Shown here one piece after another: positions 1 through 10,782 of a DNA stretch of 15,933 nucleotides. The translations under genes and the position numbers were made by a program. Source of the stretch: Gammaproteobacteria bacterium (lineage in GTDB: Bacteria; Pseudomonadota; Gammaproteobacteria; DSM-16500); the NCBI GenBank assembly GCA_004322325.1, contig SCTP01000123.1, positions 1 to 15,933 on the forward strand. Reading direction: 5' to 3'. The notes beneath the pieces were generated by a model. That model saw nothing but the letters and a program-made list of their open reading frames with translations, ran no database searches and was not told the DNA's origin. Every line of letters begins with the position of its first letter. Within the stretch, counting starts at the first letter, position 1.

Positions 1-1149
1 CAGTACGTTTATCCTATTGCTACTTCATTAAACGATGGCAATTATATAGTTGGCGCCATAGACGGCCAACAACATGCGCTTTCTTTTTTCTTTCTTAACA
101 GCAACGGTGAAATTACAAGGCAAATCCCTCCTCAAGCTAATTGGAAATGCGCATCTCAGGCGCTTGTTCCCACAGGTGCAGGATTTATGGTTATTGGTTC
201 CAGTAATAGCACCGTTTCTGAAACCATTATTTATGATGGAGAAAACTGGTCAGCGCCATTATATTATCCAAATAACGGATTTTCATACGCGTTAGGGCTA
301 CCTAATAATTATGTGCTGGTTACTTCTCCTTGTGGTTTTACATTAATTGACGGCCATAACCAACTTGTTTCCCAAGCAACTCTTTCCCCTGATTTGCCAT
401 GTGGCACTCCTATTAGCGTAGATTTAACTGAAGAAAATGATGTTGTTATTTTGTATGATAATTCAAGCGGTGTTTACCATTGCACTAACATAGACACCGC
501 ATCGCTTCAACCAGAAGAAACATTAGATTCAGTTAATCCTCCTAGCTACCTCAAGCAAACATCCTACAAAGCAGACACTACTTCTTCCAGCTCTCATTCC
601 CTCGATCTTTGGTCATGGCCTGCCTCCCTGCTTGATTCATTAAAAAAGACAACACAGCAATCCTGGGAGTATTTACGAGATTGTCATTTTGTCTCGAGTG
701 AAAAAATGGTCGGGTTAGATTGTCCTGGACAAGATGATGATGCTTATGTTTTTATCGACGTACCGGATGACCCTACTGAAATCGCTACGTATTTTCCTGA
801 TACCGATCTACAGTTTCTAAAACAGGACACATTTGCTCATTGTCATGAAATTGAAGAACCTTATGGCATACCATCCATTTCCTGTAAAGCTCATCAAACA
901 AATATGGCGCCTACACCCCACATACCTGTCACTTTACCACCCGCCGATGGTACTCTTGCTTTGGCTGCTGTCCTTACTCGTAAGGCTCGTGATATTTATG
1001 GATTTTTTAATCCAAAGCCAACTCCCTCCGTCAAAGAAACTGATCTTTCATCGAAAAGGCAAAACTTTTTTAAACCCTATCAACCTGCTATACCACCAAG
1101 AAACACAGAACCTCTCCGACCAGCGCAAGTCGCTTTACCTAGAAGATGA
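1..1149 (+). CDS. Unrecognised protein, possible beta-propeller N-terminal part (5' end outside window)
   Basis: The frame is open from the first base of the window, so the start lies upstream and 382 C-terminal residues are visible; an internal ATG at 187 is not a convincing start. Residues 1-170 consist of short beta-strand-like units of the type 'G-x-[IV]-V-G ... L-N-x-x-G' (for example NYIVGAI, GFMVIGS, NYVLVTS, DVVILYD), which fits propeller blades. Eight cysteines (visible residues 50, 111, 134, 161, 228, 241, 281, 295) are spread through the chain, an even number that could suit an exported, disulfide-bonded protein, but any signal peptide is outside the window. A Ser/Thr-rich linker (about 190-200) precedes a second region, and the tail from about 335 is Pro/Lys/Arg-rich and probably disordered. 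I do not recognise the family. It converges on yhdP and shares a hairpin with it. Confidence 0.75.
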   Translation, partial: QYVYPIATSLNDGNYIVGAIDGQQHALSFFFLNSNGEITRQIPPQANWKCASQALVPTGAGFMVIGSSNSTVSETIIYDGENWSAPLYYPNNGFSYALGLPNNYVLVTSPCGFTLIDGHNQLVSQATLSPDLPCGTPISVDLTEENDVVILYDNSSGVYHCTNIDTASLQPEETLDSVNPPSYLKQTSYKADTTSSSSHSLDLWSWPASLLDSLKKTTQQSWEYLRDCHFVSSEKMVGLDCPGQDDDAYVFIDVPDDPTEIATYFPDTDLQFLKQDTFAHCHEIEEPYGIPSISCKAHQTNMAPTPHIPVTLPPADGTLALAAVLTRKARDIYGFFNPKPTPSVKETDLSSKRQNFFKPYQPAIPPRNTEPLRPAQVALPRR

Positions 1150-1160
1150 GAAAGAAGCCG

Positions 1161-1186
1161 TCCTGGACACAAAAACGTGTCCAGGA
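1161..1186. terminator. Bidirectional hairpin between convergent genes
   Basis: A perfect 10-bp stem (TCCTGGACAC / GTGTCCAGGA) closes a six-base A-rich loop. It sits 11 bases past the stop of the left-hand gene and 7 bases past the stop of yhdP. Neither side has a strong T-run: the plus strand continues ggaccttttattg. It is therefore either a moderate intrinsic terminator for both genes or an end-protecting stem. The placement supports termination more than the tail does. Confidence 0.6.
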
Positions 1187-1193
1187 GGACCTT

Positions 1194-4100
1194 TTATTGC
1201 CTTTTCTCCGCCGTCTCACTCCCAACCGATTTCCACGATGGATTATCCCACGGCCCGTTCACTTGATAATAATAAGTCGTCACCTTTGACATCCCTGAAC
1301 TAATCACCGTATTCACCGCTACTGCGGCTAAACCAATCAACGGCTGCCCCGTTAAAAGCGTCGCAGCGACAGGAATGCTCGATGTCACATACGGTGTGAC
1401 ACTTAAGATGAAATCATAATCTTTATTTCTTAACCCAATCCGTCCTTTAATTCCCACCTTCGCCACCGGACCATCAAAACGTAAATTATTAGTATACGCA
1501 TCACCATTACGGAAAGAAAAATTACCGCGTACCGAATCGAAACTGTAACCTTTTTGAAACACATCACTGAAATCAAACGTTAATCGCCGTGGGATGGTTT
1601 GTAAGCTGAAAATACTTAACATACGCCCAATATCCATTTTCGCCCCACTCGCCTCACCCACATCCACAATACGTCCTTTTCCTAAATCTAATGAGGCACT
1701 TCCTGCTAAATTCGCTAAGGAGGGCGCAAACGGCGCATCGGGCCAATTGAGGTTAAATGTTACTTTGCCATTGCTTGCAATAAAATTACGTGCATCTAAT
1801 CCAAGACTAGTTAGTAAAGCACTCACATTCGACGAAGACGCACTACCTTGCAAACGCGTCCCCGATGGCGTCCATTCACCCGTTGCTTGCAAATTCATAT
1901 AGGATGAAGCCAGGCTTAATAGTTTGATACTAGCACCCGTATTACTAGGCGATGTTTTGAAAGTCACTTGGCCTAACGCCATGCCATTGTAACTGACATT
2001 GCTCGCTGCAAAGGAAATAGACGGTAACGATTTTACCTCCAGCACAGGACTTTTCTGCGCTGGGCCTGCCGCAGACATAATCACCAATTTCTGAAATTGC
2101 GCCGTTATCGCTCCTCGCGAATTCAATGTCACCGGTACTTGTATTTCACCCACCACTTGCGGACTCGTCACTTTAATATTCCAATTATTTTGTGTTGGCG
2201 TCACTTGCAAATGAACTTGAGTTAATTGTTGATTAAAAAGATTTAACTTGTCTGTCACAATGTCTATTTCATGTAAAGTAAGTCCACCCGTATTCACACC
2301 GCTACTTTGACTCATCTGGGCTTTGATCTTATCCCAATCTAATTCATCAAAACGCCCCGTAATATAAAGCCCAGCACTCGTCGGCCAACTGGGTGTACCT
2401 TGACCTAATTGAATATTCGCTGCATATAAATTAAATGTGTCATGCTGGCGTTCCGCAATCAATGCGGCTCCTAATAATTTGTTGTAACTTAATCGCACTT
2501 TCAATGGCTGATCTTCTTGCGCAATAATATCCGCCGTAAAATCACGTGACTCGGATGCTTTTTTACCATACGGCGATGGCATTTTTACGGCGATGCCAAC
2601 TAAATTAGATTGAAGATGAATTGCGATTGGCGTTGTTAATGAAAAATCAATATTAGCTTTGACGGCCGCTTCACCTTGCGCCACTTTAGAAAAAGGTATT
2701 TTTAGCCATTTTTCTAAATCGTTAATGCTTAAATTATTCGCCAACGTAGCACGTACAATGGAAGTATTTTTCATTGGTTGGAGCGTCGTCAGACTTAAGG
2801 TAAAAGGTTTATTAAACAATTGTCCTTGAATCCTCTTCGCTTCAGTGGTGTCTTCCGTAAAGTGCAATTGCCCTTGCAAATGCTCCGCCTTTAACCGCCA
2901 CGCTTCGAGATTTAATATAGCCTCTTTAATGACGACATCGCCTTGTACTTTGGTTTTTTCGGGTGTGTTTAAAGGAATGGTTAATCCCAATTGCAAGGTC
3001 ATCGGCCCTTGCACATTCATGCCCGCAAACATTTTGCCTATCGTTTTTTCGAGCGGACTAGTATGAATAAAGTTTAATCCTTGCGTAAAATCCGATTGGA
3101 TAGCTTGACTTTGCACCGTTAGAACTTGTGGCTCAGCATCACCTAAATAAGGAATTTCACCATGTATGTGAGAAGCAGGAATATTTGCAATCACCGCCTG
3201 ATCCACATCTACCACCATCTTACGCCCAGAAAAAGTCAGTAATCCGCTGACTTGTTTTAACATCGGCCAATCAGGTGCATACAATAAATCGACTTTATTC
3301 ACTTTGCCTGAAATCAAAAAAGTACCGTTATTTTTATCAAACGGAAAATCACTTAATTGGCCACGCAACACGGCATGACCTGATTCAACTTCACCTCCAA
3401 CAAAAGCCACTCGCAGCCATTCGACTAAAGTAGGGTCAAAAATACGCATCGGTAAATAACGGGCAATATGGTCGGCTTTTTGCATTGTAAAATTAGCCGC
3501 TAAATCCACCGTAGGCAAAGCATTCGGTACAAGCGTCATCGTCCCATTAATATTGGCAGCAGCGTCACTGTTAAATATTTGCAAAGAAGCAATGTTAAGT
3601 TGCCAGTGATTATTGGGCAGCGCTTGCCAATGAATCTCCCCTGATAATTGGTCAATAGGAATCGTGTTGCTAAAAACACTGTCATATTGAAATACCACTC
3701 GATTGCTATGTAAGGATAACTGCCCTTCCGTACCATTCCATTTCACACCGCCTGAAAGATTTTTTACACCTGGGAGCTGATGCCAAGGGACAATCGTCAC
3801 GCCATCAAAATCGGTGTTGAGGGAGAGATGCTGCCAATCTGTCCACGGTCCGGAAAAAGTGATCGCCATATTTTGCAAATCGCCTTGCAATTGCAAATCA
3901 GCAAGAAAGTGGTTGGCGGGTAAAAACGATTGAACATCACGCAAGTCCAAATAGCCGATATTAACGACTTTAGGTACCAACGTACCTTTTGCATCATGTG
4001 CAAGCGAGAGATAAAAACTGGTGGCAGGCCATAGATGGGAAGGTAAATCAATTAAGATATCATCCCCAGCAAATATTTCATTACCATCTTCATGTTTCCA

Positions 4101-5024
4101 GCCAATATTACCGCTTAATCGATTAATTTTATGCGTTGTATGATCAACAAGAGAATATAAATTAAGATTATATAATTGCAGCGTGGTTTGAATTTTCTGA
4201 AAAGCCCCATCATGCCATGTCGCCCAGAGCTTGGCCGTGGCAATCCCCTGCTTCAGCTGCCATCCATGCCAATTGTAATGAGGCATCCATTGCGAAATTA
4301 ACAAACCGGATACATACAAATAAATTTTGGCGTCCGTATGCGCAGGATCAAACGTGTTACCCGTCCAATTCACCGCCATATTGACTTCCGTCGGAATAGT
4401 TTGATGTAACACCGCTTTCCCGAGCAGCGTATGATCCGTTCCTGCATTTCGAATGTTCAATTCATAAAGCGTCACAAATCGTTTCTGGCCATTCGCTTGC
4501 GTGTAGCGAATATCAATATCGCGTAAAATTAAGCGTGATTGAGTAAAAACCCATGCCATGATGTCGTCGAAACTGGGCTGATGTTGATAAGGCTGACTAT
4601 TAAAACCACCTAGCGATGGAAACCCTTGCACAGCAATGGCTCCTTGCGCATTGTGATATAAACTCACATCGGTGCCACTGATCATCAAACCATTTGGAAT
4701 CGGTTTCCACTGCCAAAGACTTTGCGTAATGGAAAAGAAAATACTGATCTTCTGAATAGCCATGATCGGTTCTTTCTTTTCATTAAGAATAGTGACGTCG
4801 TGTAAGGTAATTTCTGGTTGATATTGAAACCACGAGACACGCACACGATCGATCTTGACAGGCGTCGAAAGTAACTGGCTCGCCCAGTTTTCAAAATCAG
4901 CACGATGACTATCTAGCAGCGGCGTTAACAAACGCGTCACACTCACTAGCAGTGCGGCGATGATAATACCTGTTGCGAATAAATAGCCGATTTTCTTAAC
5001 AACTGATAGTAGTAAATCTTTCAT
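1194..5024 (-). CDS. yhdP: YhdP-family AsmA-like envelope phospholipid-transport protein
   Basis: This is a giant (1276-residue) protein close in length to E. coli YhdP (about 1266). Family knowledge: YhdP, TamB and YdbH are AsmA-like proteins that span the periplasm and move phospholipid to the outer membrane. Visible features are one N-terminal membrane segment (about residues 12-37), then a very long beta-rich chain with repeated alternating hydrophobic strands and frequent G-x-[IVL] turns, as expected for the DUF3971 and AsmA-type C-terminal regions. The last about 150 residues contain the family-like stretch with GSASLDLGKGRI and a membrane-proximal hydrophobic end (GQPLIGLAAVAVNTV). The start ATG overlaps the mreD stop in an ATGA, with AAGG four bases upstream, so translation is probably coupled to mreD. 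Genes usually lying between mreD and yhdP (maf, rng) are missing here. Confidence 0.88.
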   Translation of the reverse strand: MKDLLLSVVKKIGYLFATGIIIAALLVSVTRLLTPLLDSHRADFENWASQLLSTPVKIDRVRVSWFQYQPEITLHDVTILNEKKEPIMAIQKISIFFSITQSLWQWKPIPNGLMISGTDVSLYHNAQGAIAVQGFPSLGGFNSQPYQHQPSFDDIMAWVFTQSRLILRDIDIRYTQANGQKRFVTLYELNIRNAGTDHTLLGKAVLHQTIPTEVNMAVNWTGNTFDPAHTDAKIYLYVSGLLISQWMPHYNWHGWQLKQGIATAKLWATWHDGAFQKIQTTLQLYNLNLYSLVDHTTHKINRLSGNIGWKHEDGNEIFAGDDILIDLPSHLWPATSFYLSLAHDAKGTLVPKVVNIGYLDLRDVQSFLPANHFLADLQLQGDLQNMAITFSGPWTDWQHLSLNTDFDGVTIVPWHQLPGVKNLSGGVKWNGTEGQLSLHSNRVVFQYDSVFSNTIPIDQLSGEIHWQALPNNHWQLNIASLQIFNSDAAANINGTMTLVPNALPTVDLAANFTMQKADHIARYLPMRIFDPTLVEWLRVAFVGGEVESGHAVLRGQLSDFPFDKNNGTFLISGKVNKVDLLYAPDWPMLKQVSGLLTFSGRKMVVDVDQAVIANIPASHIHGEIPYLGDAEPQVLTVQSQAIQSDFTQGLNFIHTSPLEKTIGKMFAGMNVQGPMTLQLGLTIPLNTPEKTKVQGDVVIKEAILNLEAWRLKAEHLQGQLHFTEDTTEAKRIQGQLFNKPFTLSLTTLQPMKNTSIVRATLANNLSINDLEKWLKIPFSKVAQGEAAVKANIDFSLTTPIAIHLQSNLVGIAVKMPSPYGKKASESRDFTADIIAQEDQPLKVRLSYNKLLGAALIAERQHDTFNLYAANIQLGQGTPSWPTSAGLYITGRFDELDWDKIKAQMSQSSGVNTGGLTLHEIDIVTDKLNLFNQQLTQVHLQVTPTQNNWNIKVTSPQVVGEIQVPVTLNSRGAITAQFQKLVIMSAAGPAQKSPVLEVKSLPSISFAASNVSYNGMALGQVTFKTSPSNTGASIKLLSLASSYMNLQATGEWTPSGTRLQGSASSSNVSALLTSLGLDARNFIASNGKVTFNLNWPDAPFAPSLANLAGSASLDLGKGRIVDVGEASGAKMDIGRMLSIFSLQTIPRRLTFDFSDVFQKGYSFDSVRGNFSFRNGDAYTNNLRFDGPVAKVGIKGRIGLRNKDYDFILSVTPYVTSSIPVAATLLTGQPLIGLAAVAVNTVISSGMSKVTTYYYQVNGPWDNPSWKSVGSETAEKRQ

Positions 5025-5494
5025 GCAACCTTAAACCATCTGCGGAAATCCCGCATGAGTACGAAAAGCCAGGGCCAAAGTAACATGCTTGTCACGGATG
5101 AGAGCCAATATAAATGGCTTTCGGGTAATGAGCCAATAAAACCTTGTATACAGTATAAAATGAATTGATAGAGAAAAACAAAAAACAAAATGCTTAGTCC
5201 TTGCTGCAATAAGGGATACATGCGTAATCGCATGTGCATGCGAGAGACAAAATAAATCACAATGGTAAATGCCAGGGCATGTTCACCCAATAAAGTACCG
5301 TTTAATAAATCCACGACTAAGCCCACCACCCACGCCGTTCCTACCCCAACACGATCAGGAACCGTGACTGCCCAGTAAATTAATACCATGAGCACCCACG
5401 CCGGGCGCAGCCATATCGTCCAGTCTGGCATGGGTAATAACGCCAAGACTAGCGCAATGAGGAAACTGATAATAATTGCAAACCAACTATGCAT
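5021..5494 (-). CDS. mreD: Rod shape-determining membrane protein MreD
   Basis: This small, very hydrophobic 157-residue protein has the usual length and character of MreD (about 160 residues, five to six membrane segments). Hydrophobic helices are visible at about 5-20, 31-47, 50-70, 73-90, 98-118 and 130-150. The N-terminus, with a helix ending in LLPMPDW and then a WLRPAW motif, is typical of the gammaproteobacterial family. MreD is part of the elongasome and links cytoplasmic MreB filaments to MreC and to the RodA/PBP2 cell-wall synthases. Its start overlaps the end of mreC by 8 bases and its stop overlaps the yhdP start by 4, so it is an internal gene of a tightly coupled operon. Confidence 0.9.
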   Translation of the reverse strand: MHSWFAIIISFLIALVLALLPMPDWTIWLRPAWVLMVLIYWAVTVPDRVGVGTAWVVGLVVDLLNGTLLGEHALAFTIVIYFVSRMHMRLRMYPLLQQGLSILFFVFLYQFILYCIQGFIGSLPESHLYWLSSVTSMLLWPWLFVLMRDFRRWFKVA

Positions 5495-6311
5495 TTCGTT
5501 GATACCAAATTAATAATACTTGTCGACTACTATCTAAGTGTGCACTCGGTTGTAAATAAATCGTCGCAAATTGTTGAGCAGGATCTTTCACCACCGATGA
5601 TATCTTGCCGACCGGATAGCCTTCGGGATAATGATCACCTAAACCGGAGGTAATAAAAAGATCACCGATATGAATATCCGCCGTTTTCGGCACATACGCT
5701 AAGCGCAATTTACCTGAATAACTATCGCCTACCGCCACCGCACGCATGCCATTTCTTGCATTCTGGACAGCAATCCCGCTGTGAGGATCGTTCACGAGCA
5801 AAATCCGACTGGTGATAGGCCCGACTTGTATCACTTGCCCCATCACGCCGTTAGCATCCAAAACGGGTTGGCCGACATAGACACTATCACGCCAGCCTTT
5901 ATCAATCGTTACTTGGTTTACAAAAGGTTCGGAGTCCACCGCTAATAGCTCAGCGATCAGAGTTTTGCCTTTCACTTGATGCGATGATTGCAAAAGGGCT
6001 TTGAGGTAATTATTTTCTGATTCAATCGCAATCAAGCGCTGGAGTTGAGAGCGAAGCAGCAGCTGTTCCGTCTTCAATTGCAGATTCTCTCTGACTAACT
6101 TATCGTGCGTGCTAATGGCATCTTTTAAATCATCGACAAAATCAGTCGGCCAACTCACCAAGTATTGCAAAGGTGCGACGGGTAAGGATAAGGCAGCCCG
6201 GATAGAGACAAACTGGTCTAACCGCTTTTCCATCACCATTAAAGTGATGGAAAGAATGATTAAGAAAAAGGCACGTAATCCGGGTTGCGGTTCGCGAGTA
6301 AATATGGATCG

Positions 6312-6314
<3 letters not shown>
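5487..6314 (-). CDS. mreC: Cell shape-determining protein MreC, likely initiating at a non-canonical AUC
   Basis: The family is clear. A coiled coil (LVRENLQLKTEQLLLRSQL) is followed by the two-lobed beta-rich periplasmic domain, with IDKGWRDSVYVGQPVL, GVMGQVI, DPHSGIAV and the GLGDHYPEGYPVGKI segment near the end. MreC is an inner-membrane periplasmic scaffold that activates PBP2 in the elongasome. The first ATG (6239) would give 250 residues and delete most of the required membrane anchor. The frame stays open upstream and encodes FTREPQPGLRAFFLIILSIT, matching the usual MreC N-terminus with its membrane helix. No ATG, GTG or TTG exists there. An ATC at 6314-6312 lies 7 bases after a perfect AAGGAG and 4 bases after the mreB stop, giving 275 residues, so I chose it. 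A base error or a true ATG lost from the data is the alternative. Confidence 0.85.
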
Positions 6315-7407
<1,093 letters not shown>

Positions 7408-7420
7408 TCAGTCTTAACGC

Positions 7421-7450
7421 ATTCTAATCAATTTAAAACCGAAACAGCAA
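7421..7450 (-). promoter_or_regulatory. Putative sigma70 promoter of mreBCD-yhdP
   Basis: Read on the minus strand, TTGCTG (7450-7445) is followed after 18 bases by TAGAAT (7426-7421). Both are good matches to -35 and -10 boxes. The predicted transcript would begin near 7414 and leave a leader of about 37 bases before the mreB start at 7377. Confidence 0.5.
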
Positions 7451-7463
7451 TGAAATTATTTTA

Positions 7464-7496
7464 TTCATTCCTCTTCTCTATGAGATGCATTATAAT
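7464..7496 (+). promoter_or_regulatory. Putative promoter of gatCAB
   Basis: A perfect TATAAT (7491-7496) lies 39 bases before the gatC ATG. No good -35 exists at 17 bases; the region TTCATTCCTC (7464-7473) is the nearest candidate at poor match or long spacing. The -10 is the main support. It sits back to back with the mreB promoter in a 158-base divergent intergenic region. Confidence 0.4.
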
Positions 7497-7535
7497 TTCC
7501 GCCTCTTTTATCCAGCACCCAACAGGAGTTCCGTT

Positions 7536-7829
7536 ATGTCTCTTACACCGGAAGAGGTGAAGAAAATCGGCCATTTGGCCCGTTTAAATTTATCAGAGAG
7601 CGATATTGCGCTCTACGCTCCGCAATTATCACGTATTTTAGATTTTATTGAACAAATGAACCAGGTCGATACTTCCCAAGTGGAACCTCTTGCTAATCCT
7701 TTAGACATTTCCCAACGACTTAGACTGGATGAAGTCACGGAGCCTGATATTCGTAACAAATATCAAGCGATCGCCCCGCAAGTTGAAGCTGGGCTTTATT
7801 TGGTACCAAAAGTGATTGAAGAGGCCTAA
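7536..7829 (+). CDS. gatC: Asp-tRNA(Asn)/Glu-tRNA(Gln) amidotransferase subunit C
   Basis: This 97-residue protein opens [20 protein letters not shown], the characteristic GatC N-terminus, and contains [21 protein letters not shown], also typical. GatC wraps around and stabilises GatA and helps tie it to GatB. The chosen ATG has AGGAG seven bases upstream (7524-7528); an in-frame ATG at 7485 overlaps the promoter region and would add 17 residues foreign to the family. The stop is 4 bases before the gatA start, so the three gat genes form one operon. Confidence 0.94.
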   Translation: MSLTPEEVKKIGHLARLNLSESDIALYAPQLSRILDFIEQMNQVDTSQVEPLANPLDISQRLRLDEVTEPDIRNKYQAIAPQVEAGLYLVPKVIEEA

Positions 7830-7833
7830 ACAC

Positions 7834-9285
7834 ATGCACCATAAAACCATTGCTGAGTTATCGCAAGAATTGCATTCTAAAAAAGTGTCGAGTGTTGAAG
7901 TAGCTCGGCATTTTCTGGAACGGATTAAACGCTTAGATCCACAGTTAAATAGTATGATCACCGTGACGGAAGATCATGCGTTGCAAGCAGCTCAAGCGGC
8001 TGATCAAAAATTAGCCCAAGGTCAAGGCGGGGCGCTGACAGGCATTCCGATTGTTCAGAAAGATATTTTTTGTACTGATGGCATCAAAACCTCCTGCGGT
8101 TCGAAGATGCTGGATAATTTTATTGCACCGTATGACGCGAATGTGGTGACTCAACTTAAAGCAGCCGGCACCGTGATGTTAGGTAAGACGAATATGGACG
8201 AATTTGCCATGGGGTCGTCGAATGAGACGAGTTATTATGGGGCAGTTAAGAATCCATGGGATCTCGAGAGGGTTCCTGGCGGTTCCTCAGGCGGCTCTGC
8301 AGCCGCCATTGCAGCCTCCTTAGCCCTTGGCGCAACGGGCACGGATACGGGTGGCTCCATCCGTCAACCGGCTGGCTTATGCAATATTACGGGCTTAAAG
8401 CCAACGTATGGCCGCGTTTCGCGCTATGGCATGATTGCGTTTGCCTCCAGCTTAGATCAAGGCGGGCCTTTTGCTAAAACGGTGGAAGACGTGGCACTGC
8501 TTTTAAATGCCATGGCGGGTTTTGATGAACGTGATTCGACGAGTATTGACCGGCCTGTACCCGACTACACAACGACATTAAATGATTCGATCAAAGGCAT
8601 ACGCATTGGATTGCCGAAAGAATATTTTAGTGAAGGGTTAAATAATGAAGTCGCCACGGTGATTGAAGCCGCGGTGAAAGAATATGAAAAATTAGGTGCC
8701 GTGATTCAAGAAATCACGCTGCCCAATACGTTTCTTTCCGCACCGGCTTATTACGTCATTGCGCCTGCTGAATGTTCTTCTAACTTAGCGCGTTATGATG
8801 GCGTACGTTATGGGTATCGCTGTGCGGAGCCAAAAGATTTAGAAGATCTTTACAAACGCACGCGCAGTGAAGGATTTGGTAGAGAAGTTCAACGTCGCAT
8901 CATGATTGGCACGTATGCTTTATCGGCTGGTTATTACGATGCTTATTACTTAAAAGCACAAAAGATTCGTCGTTTAATTCGTCAAGATTTTGATGAAGCG
9001 TTTAAAAAAGTCGACGTGATTTTATCACCCACTACTCCTACACCTGCGTTTAAATTAGGAGAAAAGATGAGTGATCCGATCAGCATGTATCTTTCGGACA
9101 TTTACACCATCGCGATTAATTTAGCGGGGCTACCTGGCATGTCGTTGCCGGCGGGGTTTGTCAATAAGCTACCGATTGGCATGCAATTAATTGGCAATTT
9201 ATTTGGTGAAGCGAAACTACTCAACATCGGGCACGCGTATCAAACCGTGACTGATTGGCACAAACGAATTCCGGAGGGGTTTTAA
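7834..9285 (+). CDS. gatA: Asp-tRNA(Asn)/Glu-tRNA(Gln) amidotransferase subunit A (glutaminase)
   Basis: GatA hydrolyses glutamine to ammonia, which is channelled to GatB. The 483-residue chain has the full amidase-signature Ser-cisSer-Lys triad: Lys76 (in PIVQKDIFC), cis-Ser151 (in [11 protein letters not shown]) and Ser175 (in [12 protein letters not shown]). The spacings (75 and 24) equal those of the well-studied family members as I remember them. The ATG at 7834 gives the standard length, with GAGG nine bases upstream inside the end of gatC. A TTG at 7816 would add six residues overlapping gatC and is rejected. The stop TAA is two bases before the gatB ATG. The protein looks intact and active. 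Confidence 0.97.
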   Translation: MHHKTIAELSQELHSKKVSSVEVARHFLERIKRLDPQLNSMITVTEDHALQAAQAADQKLAQGQGGALTGIPIVQKDIFCTDGIKTSCGSKMLDNFIAPYDANVVTQLKAAGTVMLGKTNMDEFAMGSSNETSYYGAVKNPWDLERVPGGSSGGSAAAIAASLALGATGTDTGGSIRQPAGLCNITGLKPTYGRVSRYGMIAFASSLDQGGPFAKTVEDVALLLNAMAGFDERDSTSIDRPVPDYTTTLNDSIKGIRIGLPKEYFSEGLNNEVATVIEAAVKEYEKLGAVIQEITLPNTFLSAPAYYVIAPAECSSNLARYDGVRYGYRCAEPKDLEDLYKRTRSEGFGREVQRRIMIGTYALSAGYYDAYYLKAQKIRRLIRQDFDEAFKKVDVILSPTTPTPAFKLGEKMSDPISMYLSDIYTIAINLAGLPGMSLPAGFVNKLPIGMQLIGNLFGEAKLLNIGHAYQTVTDWHKRIPEGF

Positions 9286-9287
9286 GT

Positions 9288-10724
9288 ATGGAATGGGAAA
9301 CGGTGATTGGTCTTGAGATTCATGCACAATTAGCGACAAAAAGTAAAATTTTTTCGGGTGCCTCCACGCAATTTGGTGCGGAACCCAATACGCAAGCTTG
9401 CGGAATTGATTTAGGTTTTCCGGGTGTCTTGCCTGTATTAAATCGCGAAGCCGTGGTGATGGCGATTAAATTTGCGTTAGGAGCAAATGCAGAAGTAGCG
9501 CACAAATCTGTTTTTGCACGTAAAAATTATTTTTATCCTGATTTACCGAAAGGTTATCAAATTAGTCAATATGAATTACCAGTAGTAAAACATGGGCATA
9601 TTGATATTCAACTAGAAGATGGGACGACGAAGCGTATTAATATTACGCGTGCGCATTTGGAAGAAGATGCGGGTAAATCCTTGCATGAAGATTTTCATGG
9701 CTTAACGGGGATTGACTTAAACCGTGCGGGTACGCCGTTATTAGAAATTGTTTCGGAACCGGATATGCGTTCTGCCAAAGAAGCAGTGGCTTATTTAAAA
9801 GCGATTCATACACTGGTTCGTTATTTAGAAATTTGTGATGGCAACATGCAAGAAGGATCTTTTCGTTGCGATGCGAATGTGTCAGTGCGTCCGAAGGGAG
9901 AAACGAAGTTGGGGACGCGGACGGAATTAAAGAATATCAATTCTTTCCGTTTTGTTGAGCGTGCGATTAATTATGAAATAGAGCGGCAGATTAATGTGAT
10001 TGAAAGCGGCGGTAAGATTGCGCAAGAAACACGGCTTTATGATCCGAATAAAAATGAAACGCGTTCGATGCGGAGTAAAGAAGAAGCGAATGATTATCGC
10101 TACTTTCCTGATCCTGATTTGTTGCCATTGGTGATTACGGATGAAATGATTGAAGCAGTCAGAAGCCACTTGCCCGAATTGCCACAGCAGAAGTCAGCGC
10201 GGTTTATGAGTCAATATGGATTAAATGCGTATGACGCGAGTATTTTGATTAGCAGTAAAGAGATGGCAGATTATTATGAGAATGTGGTGAAAGAATCAGG
10301 TAATCAGCCGAAGTTAGCAGCGAATTGGGTGATTAGTGAATGGTTAGGAGCGCTGAATAAAGCGGGATTAGACATTGAAAACAGTCCGATCTCATCGATG
10401 CAGTTGGGGAAATTAGTTTCTCGGATTGCGGATAATACGATTTCAGGCAAGATTGCGAAAACGATTTTTGAAGCTTTGTGGAATCGTGAAGGGGAAGTGG
10501 ATGAGATTATTGATCAACGCGGCTTGAAGCAAGTGACGGATACGAGTGCGATTGAGAAATTAATTGATGAGATTATCGCAGCAAATCCACAACAGGTGGC
10601 GGATTATCGAGGCGGGAAAGAGAAATTGTTTGGCTTCTTTGTGGGTCAAGCGATGAAAGTGTCTGGGGGGAAGGTTAATCCGCAGCAATTGAATGATATG
10701 TTGAAGAAAAAATTGCAGGGGTAA
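9288..10724 (+). CDS. gatB: Asp-tRNA(Asn)/Glu-tRNA(Gln) amidotransferase subunit B
   Basis: GatB is the kinase/amidotransferase subunit that activates mischarged Glu-tRNA(Gln) or Asp-tRNA(Asn) and transfers ammonia to it. The 478-residue chain begins [15 protein letters not shown] and carries family segments [55 protein letters not shown] and [11 protein letters not shown]. The C-terminal about 150 residues form the YqeY-like tRNA-binding tail ending [14 protein letters not shown] strong GGAGGGG (9273-9279) inside the gatA end sits eight bases before the ATG; an earlier in-frame TTG at 9255 is not needed. The last 24 codons, with the terminator, are duplicated downstream, and this copy is the intact one. 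Confidence 0.97.
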   Translation: MEWETVIGLEIHAQLATKSKIFSGASTQFGAEPNTQACGIDLGFPGVLPVLNREAVVMAIKFALGANAEVAHKSVFARKNYFYPDLPKGYQISQYELPVVKHGHIDIQLEDGTTKRINITRAHLEEDAGKSLHEDFHGLTGIDLNRAGTPLLEIVSEPDMRSAKEAVAYLKAIHTLVRYLEICDGNMQEGSFRCDANVSVRPKGETKLGTRTELKNINSFRFVERAINYEIERQINVIESGGKIAQETRLYDPNKNETRSMRSKEEANDYRYFPDPDLLPLVITDEMIEAVRSHLPELPQQKSARFMSQYGLNAYDASILISSKEMADYYENVVKESGNQPKLAANWVISEWLGALNKAGLDIENSPISSMQLGKLVSRIADNTISGKIAKTIFEALWNREGEVDEIIDQRGLKQVTDTSAIEKLIDEIIAANPQQVADYRGGKEKLFGFFVGQAMKVSGGKVNPQQLNDMLKKKLQG

Positions 10725-10782
10725 ACAATTTGGATCCGCAAATTGACCATTGTCGATTTGCGGATCTAAAAATAATGGTCAG
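10652..10782 (+). repeat. Direct repeat copy R1: gatB 3' end plus hairpin plus tail
   Basis: This 131-base unit contains the last 24 codons of gatB (from ATGAAAGTGTC), the hairpin, and the trailing aaaaataatggtcag. It aligns without any gap to 12142-12272, offset by 1,490 bases, with 108 of 131 positions identical by my hand count. The right edge contains the TCA that forms the stop codon of the minus-strand gene 10779-12068, so the repeat boundary coincides with the 3' end of that gene. Confidence 0.88.
10732..10767. terminator. Hairpin between gatB and the convergent gene
   Basis: Arms GGATCCGCAAAT and ATTTGCGGATCT form an 11-bp perfect stem plus a terminal G-T pair around a 12-base loop. 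It begins 7 bases after the gatB stop. The plus strand continues with A-rich aaaaataat rather than a T-run; reading leftward, tattttta enters the hairpin. It is probably a terminator or mRNA-end stem for gatB. The second copy at 12222 also keeps the pairing. Confidence 0.6.

Noticed and set aside
833..1303. Reading frame overlapping the left gene and running into the 3' end of yhdP
   Set aside because: It crosses the intergenic hairpin and overlaps two better-supported genes in other frames.
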